Source of the DNA: CAVQXR01 sp046330455
GTDB lineage: Bacteria; Actinomycetota; Thermoleophilia; Gaiellales; Gaiellaceae
Assembly (NCBI GenBank): GCA_046330455.1
Contig: JAXLSU010000001.1
Span: 186,001-250,000, forward strand
DNA: 64,000 nt
Direction: 5' to 3'
In this document: one piece after another, positions 7,546-15,933 of the stretch
Layout: the number at the start of each line of letters is the position of its first letter
Position numbering within the stretch: the first letter of the stretch is position 1
Program-made: the position numbers and the translations under genes
The notes under the pieces: generated by a model
What the model was told of the DNA's origin: nothing
Databases searched by the model: none
What the model saw: only the letters and a program-made list of their open reading frames with translations

Positions 7546-7561
7546 CAGGCCGGCGTTCTAA
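7067..7561 (+). CDS. DUF6220-like four-helix membrane protein
   Basis: ATG at 7067 with GGAGGG six bases upstream. About 145 residues carry four hydrophobic helices: WIFALGSLTVVLGVLWQAF, LHVLGSYLVHTVEIVVLLAAL, VVIAFLFCVVGTIQVFVIGD and LLALVMLLWAAW. The last 17 codons, starting at GSDGTRTRD, read antisense through the tRNA-Asp gene, and the TAA stop lies inside it, so the real C-terminus is an extension into the tRNA or the original stop has been lost. A truncated paralogue lies at 2132-2377. The family name is tentative. Confidence 0.7.
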   Translation: MSSSEATGATPHDRSAVGWRRAFAWIFALGSLTVVLGVLWQAFTIVAYIRGAGDQARDLHVLGSYLVHTVEIVVLLAALGAFWGEWRRVVIAFLFCVVGTIQVFVIGDTDRQGGWINGFHGLLALVMLLWAAWFTSLGVRALLQARDGSDGTRTRDLRRDRPAF

Positions 7562-7580
7562 CCAGCTGAACTACGCCCCC
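7507..7580 (-). tRNA. tRNA-Asp(GTC)
   Basis: 74 nt fold as a cloverleaf: acceptor GGGGGCG pairs with CGCTCCC (one G-T), the D arm has AGCTGGTTAGA, the anticodon loop CTGTCAC gives GTC, and the T arm has GGTTCGAGTCC. The discriminator base is G, as expected for tRNA-Asp. CCA is not encoded. The 3' end of the convergent membrane-protein gene overlaps it on the other strand. Confidence 0.95.
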
Positions 7581-7651
7581 GAGCCGGCGCATTGTAGCTG
7601 GGCTATCGAGGCGCGAGCCGGTTGAGCGTGACGGCGTGCGCCTCCCCTGCC

Positions 7652-8899
7652 TCAGCGCGCCGCCTCGAGCGGGAAGCTGCGCCGCAGGAAGGCGTCGAAC
7701 TGCGGGACCGTGAACTCGTTCAGGCCGTACGACGGGCTGTAGATGAGGCCCTTCGCGATCAGGCGGGCCCGCGTCGGCGCAACGCTCTCGGGGCCGGGGC
7801 GACCGAGGCGCGCGGCGATCTCGCCCGACCGGTAGGGGCCGGAGCCGAGCTGAGCCATCGCCGAGAGGTAGGCGAGCTCGGCGCGCGAGGCACGGCCGAT
7901 CCGGACGCGGAAGAAGCTCTCGTCGAGCTCGAGCTGGACGAGCTCGTGCGCACGCTCGACGTCGGCGAGCGTGATCGCCGGGCCGGCGGCAACGTTCCAG
8001 ACGTGCTTGCCGTACTCCTGGAGGAAGTACGGGTAGCCCTCGGTGAGAGCGACGATCCGGGCCGCGGCCGCCGGCTCGAGCCCGACCCCTTCGGCGAGAG
8101 CGGGAAGCTCGAGCGCCTCCCGTGCGGCACGCTCGTCGAGCCGGCCGATCGTCTCGAACCGGAAGAGCCGCTCGGCGTACGACTTGGCGGCGCCGGTCAG
8201 GGCGGGCAGCTGCGGCAGTCCGGCGCCGGTGAGCGTCAGCGGAAGCTCGCGCTGGGCGACCTGGTGGAGCGCAGCGATGAGCGCCTCGAGCTCGACGCGA
8301 TCGAGGAACTGCACCTCGTCGAGCAGGAAGACGATGCCGGTCTCGTGCTCGGCGGCAGCCTCGCCCAGCGCGACGAAGAGGTCGGAGACGTCGTCGCCGA
8401 GGTCGCCGGAGTCGGCGAGCCCGAGCATCGCCTCGACGTCGACCCCGATCTCGAGCCCTTCGGGGATGCGAACGGTGAACGCCTTGAAGACGGCGGCGGC
8501 GCGGCGGGCGCGCTCCTTCATCCGCTTCGCCGGGCTGACGGCGAGTAGCGCGCGGCGCGCGAGCCTCGCGACGAGCGGCCGGAACTCGGTCTCGCGGGTG
8601 ATCTCGCTCTTCGCCGTCCGGAACCCGGCCTCCTCGGCGATCGACTCGAAGGCGTTGAGGAGCACGGTCTTGCCGACCCCGCGGAGGCCGGTCACGAGCA
8701 CGCTCTTCTCCGGGCGCCCGAGCTGCAGCCGTGCGAGCAGCACGCGAAAGGCCTCCAGCTCCCGGTCGCGGCCGGTCAATGCCGGCGGGCGCGAGCCGGC
8801 CCCCGGCGCGTACGGGTTGCGGATCGGGTCGATGCGCGGAGTGTAGTGACTTATGCGTAACTTATCGGATCTCGATAAACCTGCAACAGCTCGGTACAT
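7652..8899 (-). CDS. AAA (Orc1/Cdc6-like, AAA_16) ATP-binding protein
   Basis: About 415 residues. A NPYAPGAG-x-RPP leader precedes LTGRDRELEAFRVLLARL. The P-loop is GLRGVGKT (about residues 72-79) and the Walker B strand is IVFLLDEVQFLDR (about residue 190), followed by a sensor region with LTLTGAGLPQL. A winged-helix C-terminus ends in GLIYSPSYGLNEFTVPQFDAFLRR. This architecture occurs in archaeal-type and actinobacterial ATPases of unknown target. It is divergent from the AhpD-like gene. The start is uncertain: ATG 8899 is chosen because no later ATG/GTG precedes the conserved leader. Confidence 0.8.
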   Translation of the reverse strand: MYRAVAGLSRSDKLRISHYTPRIDPIRNPYAPGAGSRPPALTGRDRELEAFRVLLARLQLGRPEKSVLVTGLRGVGKTVLLNAFESIAEEAGFRTAKSEITRETEFRPLVARLARRALLAVSPAKRMKERARRAAAVFKAFTVRIPEGLEIGVDVEAMLGLADSGDLGDDVSDLFVALGEAAAEHETGIVFLLDEVQFLDRVELEALIAALHQVAQRELPLTLTGAGLPQLPALTGAAKSYAERLFRFETIGRLDERAAREALELPALAEGVGLEPAAAARIVALTEGYPYFLQEYGKHVWNVAAGPAITLADVERAHELVQLELDESFFRVRIGRASRAELAYLSAMAQLGSGPYRSGEIAARLGRPGPESVAPTRARLIAKGLIYSPSYGLNEFTVPQFDAFLRRSFPLEAAR

Positions 8900-8946
8900 C
8901 TTCCCTTGACGGCCGCGGGCCGCCCCCGGTATACCCCGGGCGAGCG

Positions 8947-9531
8947 ATGAAGCGTCGTCAGCGTCCACCGGAGCAACTCTCCTGGGTGCGGGTCCCCGAC
9001 GAGGCCGAGCTGCCCGAGGAGGTGCGGTCGCTATTCGCGCGGGCGCGCGAGAAGCTCGGGTTCGTCCCCAACGTGCTGCGGGTCTGGTCGTTGCGGCCTG
9101 TGCACATGCTCCTCTGGCGCAGGTACATGGACGAGCTGATCAAGGGGGACTCGGGCCTGACCGAGGCGCAGCGCGAGATGATCGGCGCCGTCGTCTCGGC
9201 CACGAACCGCTGCCACTACTGCATCACGTCCCACGGTGCGGCCGTGCGGGTGCTCACGGGCGATCCGATCCTCGGAGACCAGCTCGTCTCGAACTACCGC
9301 CACGCCGCGATCTCGGCGAAGGAGCGCGCGATGCTCGACTACGCGGTGAAGATCACCGAGGAGTCGCACCGCTGCTCGGAGGAAGACATCGACGCCCTCC
9401 GGAAGGCCGGCTGGAGCGACGAGGACGTCATGGACATCGCCGAGGTCGCGGCGATGTTCAACCTCACGAACCGGCTCGCGAGCGCGCTGGGCTGGCTGCC
9501 GAACGAGGAGTACCACCGAGCCGGTCGTTGA
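8947..9531 (+). CDS. peroxidase-related AhpD/carboxymuconolactone-decarboxylase family protein
   Basis: 194 residues. The AhpD-fold redox motif is complete: SATNRCHYCITSHG, with two Cys separated by two residues and the downstream His, followed by KERAMLDYAVKITEESH and the SDEDVMDIAEVAAMFNLTNRLA helix of the peroxidase-related subfamily. Such proteins reduce peroxides through the Cys pair with a trimeric or hexameric helical fold. The ATG at 8947 is the only sensible start, since upstream codons in frame are Arg/Pro-rich. Confidence 0.9.
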   Translation: MKRRQRPPEQLSWVRVPDEAELPEEVRSLFARAREKLGFVPNVLRVWSLRPVHMLLWRRYMDELIKGDSGLTEAQREMIGAVVSATNRCHYCITSHGAAVRVLTGDPILGDQLVSNYRHAAISAKERAMLDYAVKITEESHRCSEEDIDALRKAGWSDEDVMDIAEVAAMFNLTNRLASALGWLPNEEYHRAGR

Positions 9532-9611
9532 GCCAAGCCGCGGCGGGCCACGCCGAAGGGAGGCAATCCGCGCTCAACCCGCGTGCTCGTGCTGCCGATG
9601 ACAAGGCCACG

Positions 9612-9716
9612 ATGACGTGGCTGCTCGTCGCCCTCGTGCTCGCCGCGGCAGTAGCGGTGATGATCGGCATCCTCGCCGAGGGCACGAACGCCCGCACGCG
9701 CGCCCGCGGCCGCTGA
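9612..9716 (+). CDS. single-pass small membrane protein
   Basis: A 34-residue frame starting at ATG 9612: one hydrophobic helix (TWLLVALVLAAAVAVMIGIL) followed by a basic tail with repeated Arg. The frame remains open upstream to about 9528, but that part is polar. It could be a genuine small protein or a chance hydrophobic frame; the gap between the AhpD-like gene and the permease contains nothing else. Confidence 0.4.
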   Translation: MTWLLVALVLAAAVAVMIGILAEGTNARTRARGR

Positions 9717-9851
9717 CCCGCCCCACGCCCGCTCGTATCTGGCACCGTGGTCTGCTCCTCGTCGAGGAGTGAACCGGCGCCGCGCGTCCGCGGCCCTCGA
9801 CGGCGGCCGTTCTTGCCACTACACTCCGCCGATCCGGCGAGCGGGGGACGG

Positions 9852-11366
9852 GTGGCAGAGGACGGCGCGGGCAGCGAACAGGGGTTGAAGGCGAACGCGA
9901 TCGGGTTCGTCGACGCGCTCGTGATCGGGCTCGCCTCGACCGCGCCCGCGTACTCGCTCGCAGCCGTGATCGGAGCCGTGACCGTGGCCGTGGGCGTACA
10001 CACACCGGCCGCCCTGCTCGTCTCGTTCATCCCGATGTTCCTGATCGCGGCCGCGTTCTTCTACATGAACCGGGCCGACCCGGACGCCGGCACGACCTTC
10101 TCCTGGGTCACGCGCGCGATGGGCCCGTGGGCCGGCTGGGTCGCCGGCTGGGCCGTGTGCACCACGGGAATCCTCGTGATCGGATCGCTTGCCGACGTCG
10201 GAGCACGCTACTTCTACCTGCTGATCGGAGCCGACTCGGCCGCCGCCTCGAAGGGGGCGGTGATGGCGCTCGCGGTCGCGGTGATCGTGGTGATGACGGC
10301 GATCTGCGTGGTGGGTACGGAGATGTCTGCGCGGGTCCAGAACGTGATGATCATCGGGCAGGTGCTGGCGCTCGGGATCTTCGGCATCGCCGCCCTCGTC
10401 AAGGTCTACTCGGGGGACGCGCCGGAAGGTGCGATCAGGCCCGAGGCGAGCTGGTTCTCGCCGTTCGAGATCGGCGAGTTCAGCGCACTCACGGCCGCGC
10501 TCCTGATCGGCGTCTTCATCTACTGGGGGTGGGAGAGCGCCGTGAACCTCGCCGAGGAGGTCGAGGACTCGAGCCGGACACCCGGTCGGGCGGCGATCGC
10601 GAGCACGCTGATCCTGCTCGCGACCTACGTCGGCGTCTCGACCGCCGTGGTCGCATTCGGCGGCATCGACCGGCTGGCCGAGTATGACGACGACGAGGGC
10701 GTCTTCGCGACCCTGGGCGCCGAGGTGCTCGGGTCGCCCTGGGACAAGATCGTCGTGCTCGCGATCGTCACCTCGGCGATCGCCTCCACCCAGACGACGA
10801 TCATCCCGGGCGCGCGAGCATCGTTCTCGATGGCACGGGCCGGCGCGATGCCCGTGTCGCTCTCACACGTTCACCACCGGTTCCGGACGCCACACGTCTC
10901 GACGATCCTCGTTGCCGTGCTCGCGATCGCCTGGTACGTGCCGTCGAACCTGATCTCCGAGAACTTCCTCTTCGACACGCTCTCCGCGCTGTCGCTCCTG
11001 ATCGCCTTCTACTACGCGCTCAGCGGTCTCGCGTGCACGATCTACTACCGGCGTGAGCTGCTGCGCTCCGTGAAGAACTTCCTCTTCATCGGGGTGGCGC
11101 CGCTCGCCGGCGCCCTCATCCTCCTCGCCATGTTCGGCAAGTCGGTCGTCGACCTCGCCGACCCGGAGAACTCCTACACCGGGACGACGTGGCTCGGCGT
11201 CGGCCCACCGCTCGTGATCGGCCTCGGGTTCCTCCTGCTCGGCGTCGTCGGGGTGATCGGGTGGCGCCTGACCGGGCACGAGCGCTTCTTCGGGCGGAAG
11301 GCGCCCGAGGCCGTCGATCCCGACGTCGCTGCCGGCCGCGTCAAGGCCGTGCTCGAGGACGTGTGA
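9852..11366 (+). CDS. APC-superfamily amino-acid permease
   Basis: 504 residues and about twelve membrane helices. The N-terminal signature GFVDALVIGLASTAPAYSLA with a following MFLIAAAFFYMNRADPDAGTT matches the APC consensus around helices 1 and 2, including the kinked helix 1. WGWESAVNLAEEVEDSSRTPGRA, in the middle, is the characteristic loop after helix 6, and TIIPGARASFSMARAGAMP the loop before helix 9. It should import an amino acid or amine with H+ or Na+; the substrate cannot be assigned. The start is GTG 9852 after GGGGGACGG; the UspA gene follows after 1 nt. Confidence 0.9.
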   Translation: MAEDGAGSEQGLKANAIGFVDALVIGLASTAPAYSLAAVIGAVTVAVGVHTPAALLVSFIPMFLIAAAFFYMNRADPDAGTTFSWVTRAMGPWAGWVAGWAVCTTGILVIGSLADVGARYFYLLIGADSAAASKGAVMALAVAVIVVMTAICVVGTEMSARVQNVMIIGQVLALGIFGIAALVKVYSGDAPEGAIRPEASWFSPFEIGEFSALTAALLIGVFIYWGWESAVNLAEEVEDSSRTPGRAAIASTLILLATYVGVSTAVVAFGGIDRLAEYDDDEGVFATLGAEVLGSPWDKIVVLAIVTSAIASTQTTIIPGARASFSMARAGAMPVSLSHVHHRFRTPHVSTILVAVLAIAWYVPSNLISENFLFDTLSALSLLIAFYYALSGLACTIYYRRELLRSVKNFLFIGVAPLAGALILLAMFGKSVVDLADPENSYTGTTWLGVGPPLVIGLGFLLLGVVGVIGWRLTGHERFFGRKAPEAVDPDVAAGRVKAVLEDV

Positions 11367-11367
11367 C

Positions 11368-11790
11368 GTGGGCGTGATCGTCGTCGGCTACGACGAGTCC
11401 GACTGCGCGCGGGAGGCGCTCGCGCAGGCGTTCGCGCTCGCCCGCGGGCTCGGCGACGACGTGGTGATCGCCTACGGGTACTCGGCCGCCGGCCCGCGCC
11501 GCGGCGAGGAGCTGCACGAGCTGAACGTCGCGCTGCGCGAGCTGGGAGCGCACGCGCTGGCCGAGGCCGAAGGGCAGCTGCGGGAAGCCGGCGTCCGCAT
11601 CGAGACCGAGCTTGTCCAGGCCCGTGCCGCGGAGGCCCTCATCGAGGTGGCCGAGCGGCGCGGCGCCCGCATGATCGTCGTCGGCAGCCACGGCGAGGGG
11701 TTCCTCGCCGGCGCCGTGCTCGGCACGACGCCCCACCGGCTGCTGCAGCGATCCCGCACTCCCGTGCTCGTCGTCCCCACGCGCGGGTAG
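11368..11790 (+). CDS. universal stress protein (UspA family)
   Basis: 140 residues. It opens with the beta strand IVVGYDESD and ends with the ATP-binding signature GSHGEGFLAGAVLGTTPHRLLQRS (G-x2-G-x9-G-[ST] type) and PVLVVPTRG. That places it in the nucleotide-binding class of Usp proteins. The GTG start at 11368 follows the permease stop by 1 nt, so the two are one transcript. Usp domains accompanying APC permeases commonly regulate or sense transport, but that role here is inference. Confidence 0.92.
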   Translation: MGVIVVGYDESDCAREALAQAFALARGLGDDVVIAYGYSAAGPRRGEELHELNVALRELGAHALAEAEGQLREAGVRIETELVQARAAEALIEVAERRGARMIVVGSHGEGFLAGAVLGTTPHRLLQRSRTPVLVVPTRG

Positions 11791-11891
11791 CCCCGCCCGG
11801 GCGCCCGACCGGGGCGGTGGGCGCGGCCGCAGTCGGTATCCTCGCCGGAGGCACGGCTCTCGGCACGCCCGCTCCGGGCACCCTCGGAACA

Positions 11892-13643
11892 GTGAAGCGC
11901 CTCGTACTCGTCTCCCTGTTGCTGGCCGTCCTGGTGGGAACCGGCCAGGCGTCTGCGGCGACGTTCCCGTGCGGGCTCTCGGGGCCGGGGCCGCTCCGGG
12001 CGGAGTACGCGGGAAATGCCGTGCTGTTTCGCATGTCGACCTTCGGAAGGCCCGGGATCGTCGTCGCTGCCCACGACGCGCCCGGCTCCGAGCTGCTGCG
12101 CCAGCTCGGCGCCCGGACCGTCTACTGGTACATGAAGCTCCAGCGGATCGTCGGCACGCCTCCCGCGCCGGCCGATCCCGCGACCGTCGAGCCGGCGGCG
12201 CAGACGCTGTTCGACAACGCGGTGCGGATCTCGGGCTGCTCGACCCCGGTCATCGTGCTCAACGAGCTGTGGGGCCAGTACCGGCCGACCCCCTGGACGC
12301 CCGAGACGATCCGCTATCGCCAGAACATCCTCGTGCTCGTGAAGGCCCTCGCTGCACGGGGTGCCGTGCCGCTGCTGCTCGTGCCCGGTCCCTGGTACGG
12401 GAGGCGCGCCCCGTTCGTCGGGGGCGACGCGATGATCTGGTGGAGCGAGCTCGCACGCTACGCGCACATCGTCCGTGAGATGCACTTCGATGCTCCGTAC
12501 ATCCGACGGCTGGGGCCGATCATCGGTGCCCGAACCCGGCGGATCGCGATGCGCAACGCGGTCGCGCCGTTCCTCGGGCTCGGGATACCTGCAGAGCGAA
12601 TGGGGCTGATGCTCGGGTTCCAGTCGGGGCCCGGAAAGGGCGGACGCGAGGGGCTGAAGCCGCGGGAGGCCTGGTTCGAGATCGTCAAGCAGGACGCGCT
12701 CTCGGCCCGGCAGGTGGCCGGTGAGCTCGGGCTCGGCTCGATCTGGTCGTGGGGCTGGGCGACGTTCTCGCCGGAGAGCGCCGACCCGGACAAGGCCGCC
12801 GCGGCGTGTGTCTACCTCTGGACGTACGATCCGACGCTCTGCGACGGTCCCGCCGCGGCCGGGCCCCGTTTCAACGCCTCGCTCACGCTCGGTCAGATCC
12901 TGCTGCCGCCAGAGGTGCAGTGCCAGACCCGGCTCGGCCGTATCGAGATCTCGGCGCTCGAGCGGCTCGAGCCGGCGCTGGGCGATCGTCGCGAGGCCCT
13001 CGCGGCGCTGCTCACACGCCTCGTGCAGCGGCGTGAGCGCGGAGTCCGGGTCACGGCGGCCGACATCGCGCGGGCCGAGCGGGACGTCGTCGATCGCGCC
13101 TTCGGCGGCGACACCACCGCATTCGCAGCGTTCCTCGCCGAGCGTGGGCTCGAGCGCGGGCTCGCGCGCGAGATCCTCGCCGATCAGCTCCGCGCGGAGT
13201 CCTTCGGCGCCGTCGTCCAGATCCGGTATGGAGCGACCTCGCCGGGCTCGTTCGCCACGCTGCGCGTCAGGGACGCACTGCGTACGGCGATCTGCGTGCG
13301 CGACGAGCTGCCTCCGCCGAGCGCGTTCGACTGGGGCGCCTCGCTCGCCCCCCTCCAGGTGACACCGTCCACCGTGTCGGTCGCGACCAGCCGCGGTGTC
13401 GTCCCGCGTGGCGGAACGACCGTCCTGAGCGGTCGGGTTGCCGGGATCCGTGACGACCGGCGGGTCACGGTCTACGCGCGCCGCTCGACGGGCTCCGGCT
13501 ACGTCGCCATCCGGAGCGTCCCCGTGGCCGCCGACGGCCGCTTCGACGTGACCGTCTCGCCGAGCGGGACGACGTTCTACCGGGTGCTGGCAAAGGGCGC
13601 CGTGAGCCCGGCGCTGCTCGTTCGGGCCCACGGGCACCGCTGA
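11892..13643 (+). CDS. secreted protein with TIM-barrel-like N-terminal region, unknown function
   Basis: 583 residues from GTG 11892, which begins a good signal peptide (KRLVLVSLLLAVLVGTGQASA with an A-x-A cleavage site). The mature N-terminal part has barrel-like strands (VIVLNELWGQY, AVPLLLVPGPWYG, SIWSWGWATFSPE), where the conserved Glu and Trp could be a sugar-binding cleft. The C-terminal part is helical and then ends in an immunoglobulin-like strand region (TTVLSGRVAGIRDDRRVTVYAR). I believe similar proteins are common in Thermoleophilia, but the activity is not established. It stands alone in its transcript, with 33 bp to the next gene. Confidence 0.7.
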   Translation: MKRLVLVSLLLAVLVGTGQASAATFPCGLSGPGPLRAEYAGNAVLFRMSTFGRPGIVVAAHDAPGSELLRQLGARTVYWYMKLQRIVGTPPAPADPATVEPAAQTLFDNAVRISGCSTPVIVLNELWGQYRPTPWTPETIRYRQNILVLVKALAARGAVPLLLVPGPWYGRRAPFVGGDAMIWWSELARYAHIVREMHFDAPYIRRLGPIIGARTRRIAMRNAVAPFLGLGIPAERMGLMLGFQSGPGKGGREGLKPREAWFEIVKQDALSARQVAGELGLGSIWSWGWATFSPESADPDKAAAACVYLWTYDPTLCDGPAAAGPRFNASLTLGQILLPPEVQCQTRLGRIEISALERLEPALGDRREALAALLTRLVQRRERGVRVTAADIARAERDVVDRAFGGDTTAFAAFLAERGLERGLAREILADQLRAESFGAVVQIRYGATSPGSFATLRVRDALRTAICVRDELPPPSAFDWGASLAPLQVTPSTVSVATSRGVVPRGGTTVLSGRVAGIRDDRRVTVYARRSTGSGYVAIRSVPVAADGRFDVTVSPSGTTFYRVLAKGAVSPALLVRAHGHR

Positions 13644-13675
13644 GCGCAGTCCGCCCGCGCTCGTACGCTCTTTCG

Positions 13676-14188
13676 GTGCGGTCGGGATCCATTCTGAGCC
13701 TGGGTCGGGTTGGTCGGGAGTTCGACAGCGGCCAGGTCGCCAAGATCCTGTACGGCTCGATCATCGTGCTGGCGCTCGAGGTCGCGCTCGAGGACCATCC
13801 GCCGCCCCCTCCCGAGGTGATCGGGTCGATCGTCGGCACCGCGTTCGCGGTCATGCTCGCGGAGCTCTACAGCGACGTGATCGCTCTCGAGCTCGGCAAG
13901 CGCCGCCGGGTGCGGCGGGGCGAGCTGGGCGCGATCTCCCGGAAGACCTCGGCAGTCGGCTTCGGCGCCGTGTTCCCGGTGCTCTGGTTCGCGCTCGCCT
14001 GGGCGGGGGTGATGGGGACGGGAACGGCGTTCGCCGTCTCGAAGTGGTCGGGGCTGGGGCTGATCGGCTTCTACGGCTTTACCGCAGGGCGGCTGGCCGG
14101 CAACGGCCTCGTGCGCTCGCTCGTCCAGGCCGCCGCGGTCGTGATCGTCGGCTTCGTGATCATCTCGGTCAAGGCTCTGTTCCACTGA
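13676..14188 (+). CDS. membrane protein, unknown function
   Basis: 170 residues starting at GTG. Four hydrophobic segments: ILYGSIIVLALEVAL, VIGSIVGTAFAVMLAELYSDVIALELG, VFPVLWFALAWAGVMGTG and AAAVVIVGFVIISVKALF. A conserved-looking Glu/Tyr/Asp pattern lies in helix 2. The 3' end overlaps the convergent ClC gene by 20 nt. No family recognised. Confidence 0.7.
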   Translation: MRSGSILSLGRVGREFDSGQVAKILYGSIIVLALEVALEDHPPPPPEVIGSIVGTAFAVMLAELYSDVIALELGKRRRVRRGELGAISRKTSAVGFGAVFPVLWFALAWAGVMGTGTAFAVSKWSGLGLIGFYGFTAGRLAGNGLVRSLVQAAAVVIVGFVIISVKALFH

Positions 14189-15527
14189 CCGCGGCCTTCC
14201 CGGTCGTATCGCGCGGGGCGAGCACCTCCACGGTGAGATAGGCGACGACGACCGCCAGGATGATCAGCGGCGCCACGCCGAGGCCGCTCTTCGACGTCAG
14301 CAGCAGGGCGATGATGACGGAGGCGAGCGGGAGCCGCAGGACGGCGACGCAGGCGGCGCCCATGCACACGGCGACGGCGGCCGTCTCGGCCAGGCCCGGA
14401 AGATGCGAGGCGAGCAGGCCGCCGGCGGCGCCGAGGAAGAGCGCGGGGAAGGTCGGGCCGCCCCGGAAGCTGCCGAGCGACACAGACCACGCGAGCCCCT
14501 TGAAGACGAGGAGGAGAACGAGCGTCGACATCGCGAGCCCGGGGCCGTCGTCGACGAGCGATGCAAAGGCGTCCTGCCCGGAGAACAGCACCGCGTTCAC
14601 CGGCTCCCCGGTCGCCTCGGCGAACCCGATCGCGAGGGCGCCGATCACGAGCCCGGCGCCCACGGTGAGGACGAGCGGCCACCGCGAGACGATCGATCTC
14701 GACCGGCGGGCGATCCTGATGATCGCGACCGTGACGACCGCACAGGCGACGGCGAGGACGGCACTCCACAGCAGGTCGCTCCAGTCGGGCAGCGCGTACG
14801 CCGGCAGCGCCAGGGGCTCGAGCGCCCACGCGCTCGTGCTGAGCCCGGACCACGATCCCATGCCGGTGAACACGAGCGAGCCGATCCCCGCGGCCATCAG
14901 CCCGGGGAGCAGGACGAGGGGAAGCGTCGGCCCGCCGAGCCCTGCTGCCTCGAGGATCACGACCGCCCCGATCACGGGAGAGCCGAAGATCGTCGAGATC
15001 GCCGCGAAAGCGCCTGCCGCGCCGAGCACCGCCATGAGCCGATCCGGTACATCACGCCTCGCCTGCCGGACGGCGAGGACGGCGCCGCCGGCGCCGAGCG
15101 CGATCAGCGGCGCCTCCGGACCGAGCACGAGCCCGAGCCCGAGCGTGGCGACGGCGGCGAGCGCGATCCCCGGCAACTCGACCGGCCGTGCAGGGCTTCC
15201 CGTCGCCAGCCCGTCCGCCGGCTCGTGGCCGCCGCGTCCCGGGAGGCGCACGATCGCGAAGGACGTGAGCGCCCCGGCCAGGGCGAGCCACGGCAACGGC
15301 CACCACGACGGGGCGCCGTCGAACCCGAGCGCGGCGGGAAGCTCCTCGTACACGCCCTGCTGGATCCCGTGGACGAGCTCGAGGAATCCCCAGGAGAGCA
15401 ACGACACGAAGAGGCCGATCACCGCCGCGATCGCGAGCAGGACCCGGTAGCTGCGGCTCCGCAGCAGCGTGGCCGGGTCGATCGCCTCCGCGGCCCCCTG
15501 GCGCTCGTCGTCGGTCGGATCGGTCAC
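14169..15527 (-). CDS. ClC-family chloride channel/transporter
   Basis: 452 residues with the ClC repeat structure. The first selectivity segment is GRGGHEP, the second is LGLVLGPEAPLIALGAGGA (ClC G-x-E-x-P, with the gating glutamate at the centre), and the third is SLGSFRGGPTFPALFLGAAGG (G-x-F-x-P-like). A C-terminal helix and short tail follow; no CBS domains are present. Proteins of this class move Cl- or exchange Cl-/H+; the gating Glu suggests an exchanger. The start is GTG at 15527, preceded by a plausible purine-rich GGGAGAAC. Confidence 0.9.
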   Translation of the reverse strand: MTDPTDDERQGAAEAIDPATLLRSRSYRVLLAIAAVIGLFVSLLSWGFLELVHGIQQGVYEELPAALGFDGAPSWWPLPWLALAGALTSFAIVRLPGRGGHEPADGLATGSPARPVELPGIALAAVATLGLGLVLGPEAPLIALGAGGAVLAVRQARRDVPDRLMAVLGAAGAFAAISTIFGSPVIGAVVILEAAGLGGPTLPLVLLPGLMAAGIGSLVFTGMGSWSGLSTSAWALEPLALPAYALPDWSDLLWSAVLAVACAVVTVAIIRIARRSRSIVSRWPLVLTVGAGLVIGALAIGFAEATGEPVNAVLFSGQDAFASLVDDGPGLAMSTLVLLLVFKGLAWSVSLGSFRGGPTFPALFLGAAGGLLASHLPGLAETAAVAVCMGAACVAVLRLPLASVIIALLLTSKSGLGVAPLIILAVVVAYLTVEVLAPRDTTGKAAVSGTEP

Positions 15528-15614
15528 CGTTCTCCCGCCGTGGTCATCGGCCAGAAGCGTAGAGCGACGGGCGGAAGCCGGTATCGATCCCCGGGCGAGC
15601 CGGTGACGCTCCCA

Positions 15615-15687
15615 TGGGCCGTGCTGGACTCGAACCAGCGACCTTGGGATTAAAAGTCCCCTGCTCTACCAGCTGAGCTAACGGCCC
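15615..15687 (-). tRNA. tRNA-Lys(TTT)
   Basis: 73 nt cloverleaf: acceptor GGGCCGT pairs with ACGGCCC, D arm AGCTCAGCTGGTAGAGC, anticodon loop CTTTTAA giving TTT, and T arm GGTTCGAGTCC. The discriminator is A, and CCA is not encoded. Confidence 0.96.
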
Positions 15688-15834
15688 CGGACCTGAGAGT
15701 AGAGCACCGCATCGATGCCCCGGACGGGGGGCCTCGGTTCACCTGCCCGGGTCATGCACGGAGCGTCCTGCTCACGCATGCTCCTGTGCGGGGGGTCGCG
15801 AAGAACGTGGGACACACAGCCCACGTTTCGACCG

Positions 15835-15863
15835 GAGAGGCGGCTCGGTTCGAGCCGCCTCTC
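15835..15863 (+). terminator. strong 13-bp hairpin in the acyl-CoA synthetase leader
   Basis: GAGAGGCGGCTCG (15835-15847) pairs perfectly with CGAGCCGCCTCTC (15851-15863) around a 3-nt loop and is followed by GCCTTTCC. It lies 70 bp before the synthetase start; a smaller hairpin GTGGG/CCCAC sits at 15808-15825. It could terminate a small RNA transcribed from about 15700 or act as an attenuator of the downstream gene. Confidence 0.55.
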
Positions 15864-15933
15864 GCCTTTCCGGTGGCTGCACGACGTCGCCGGGCGCGTT
15901 TCGCTCGCGCACGTCATGATTCCCGGCGTGGCG

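Noticed and set aside
11472..13637. 721-codon minus-strand frame
   Set aside because: Long only because of high GC. It overlaps the universal stress protein and a secreted protein with a signal peptide on the plus strand, and has no recognisable motifs.
15690..15870. SRP RNA, tmRNA or RNase P RNA upstream of the acyl-CoA synthetase
   Set aside because: The conserved signatures of these RNAs, such as the SRP apical GGAAGCAGC region, were not found; only hairpins are present.
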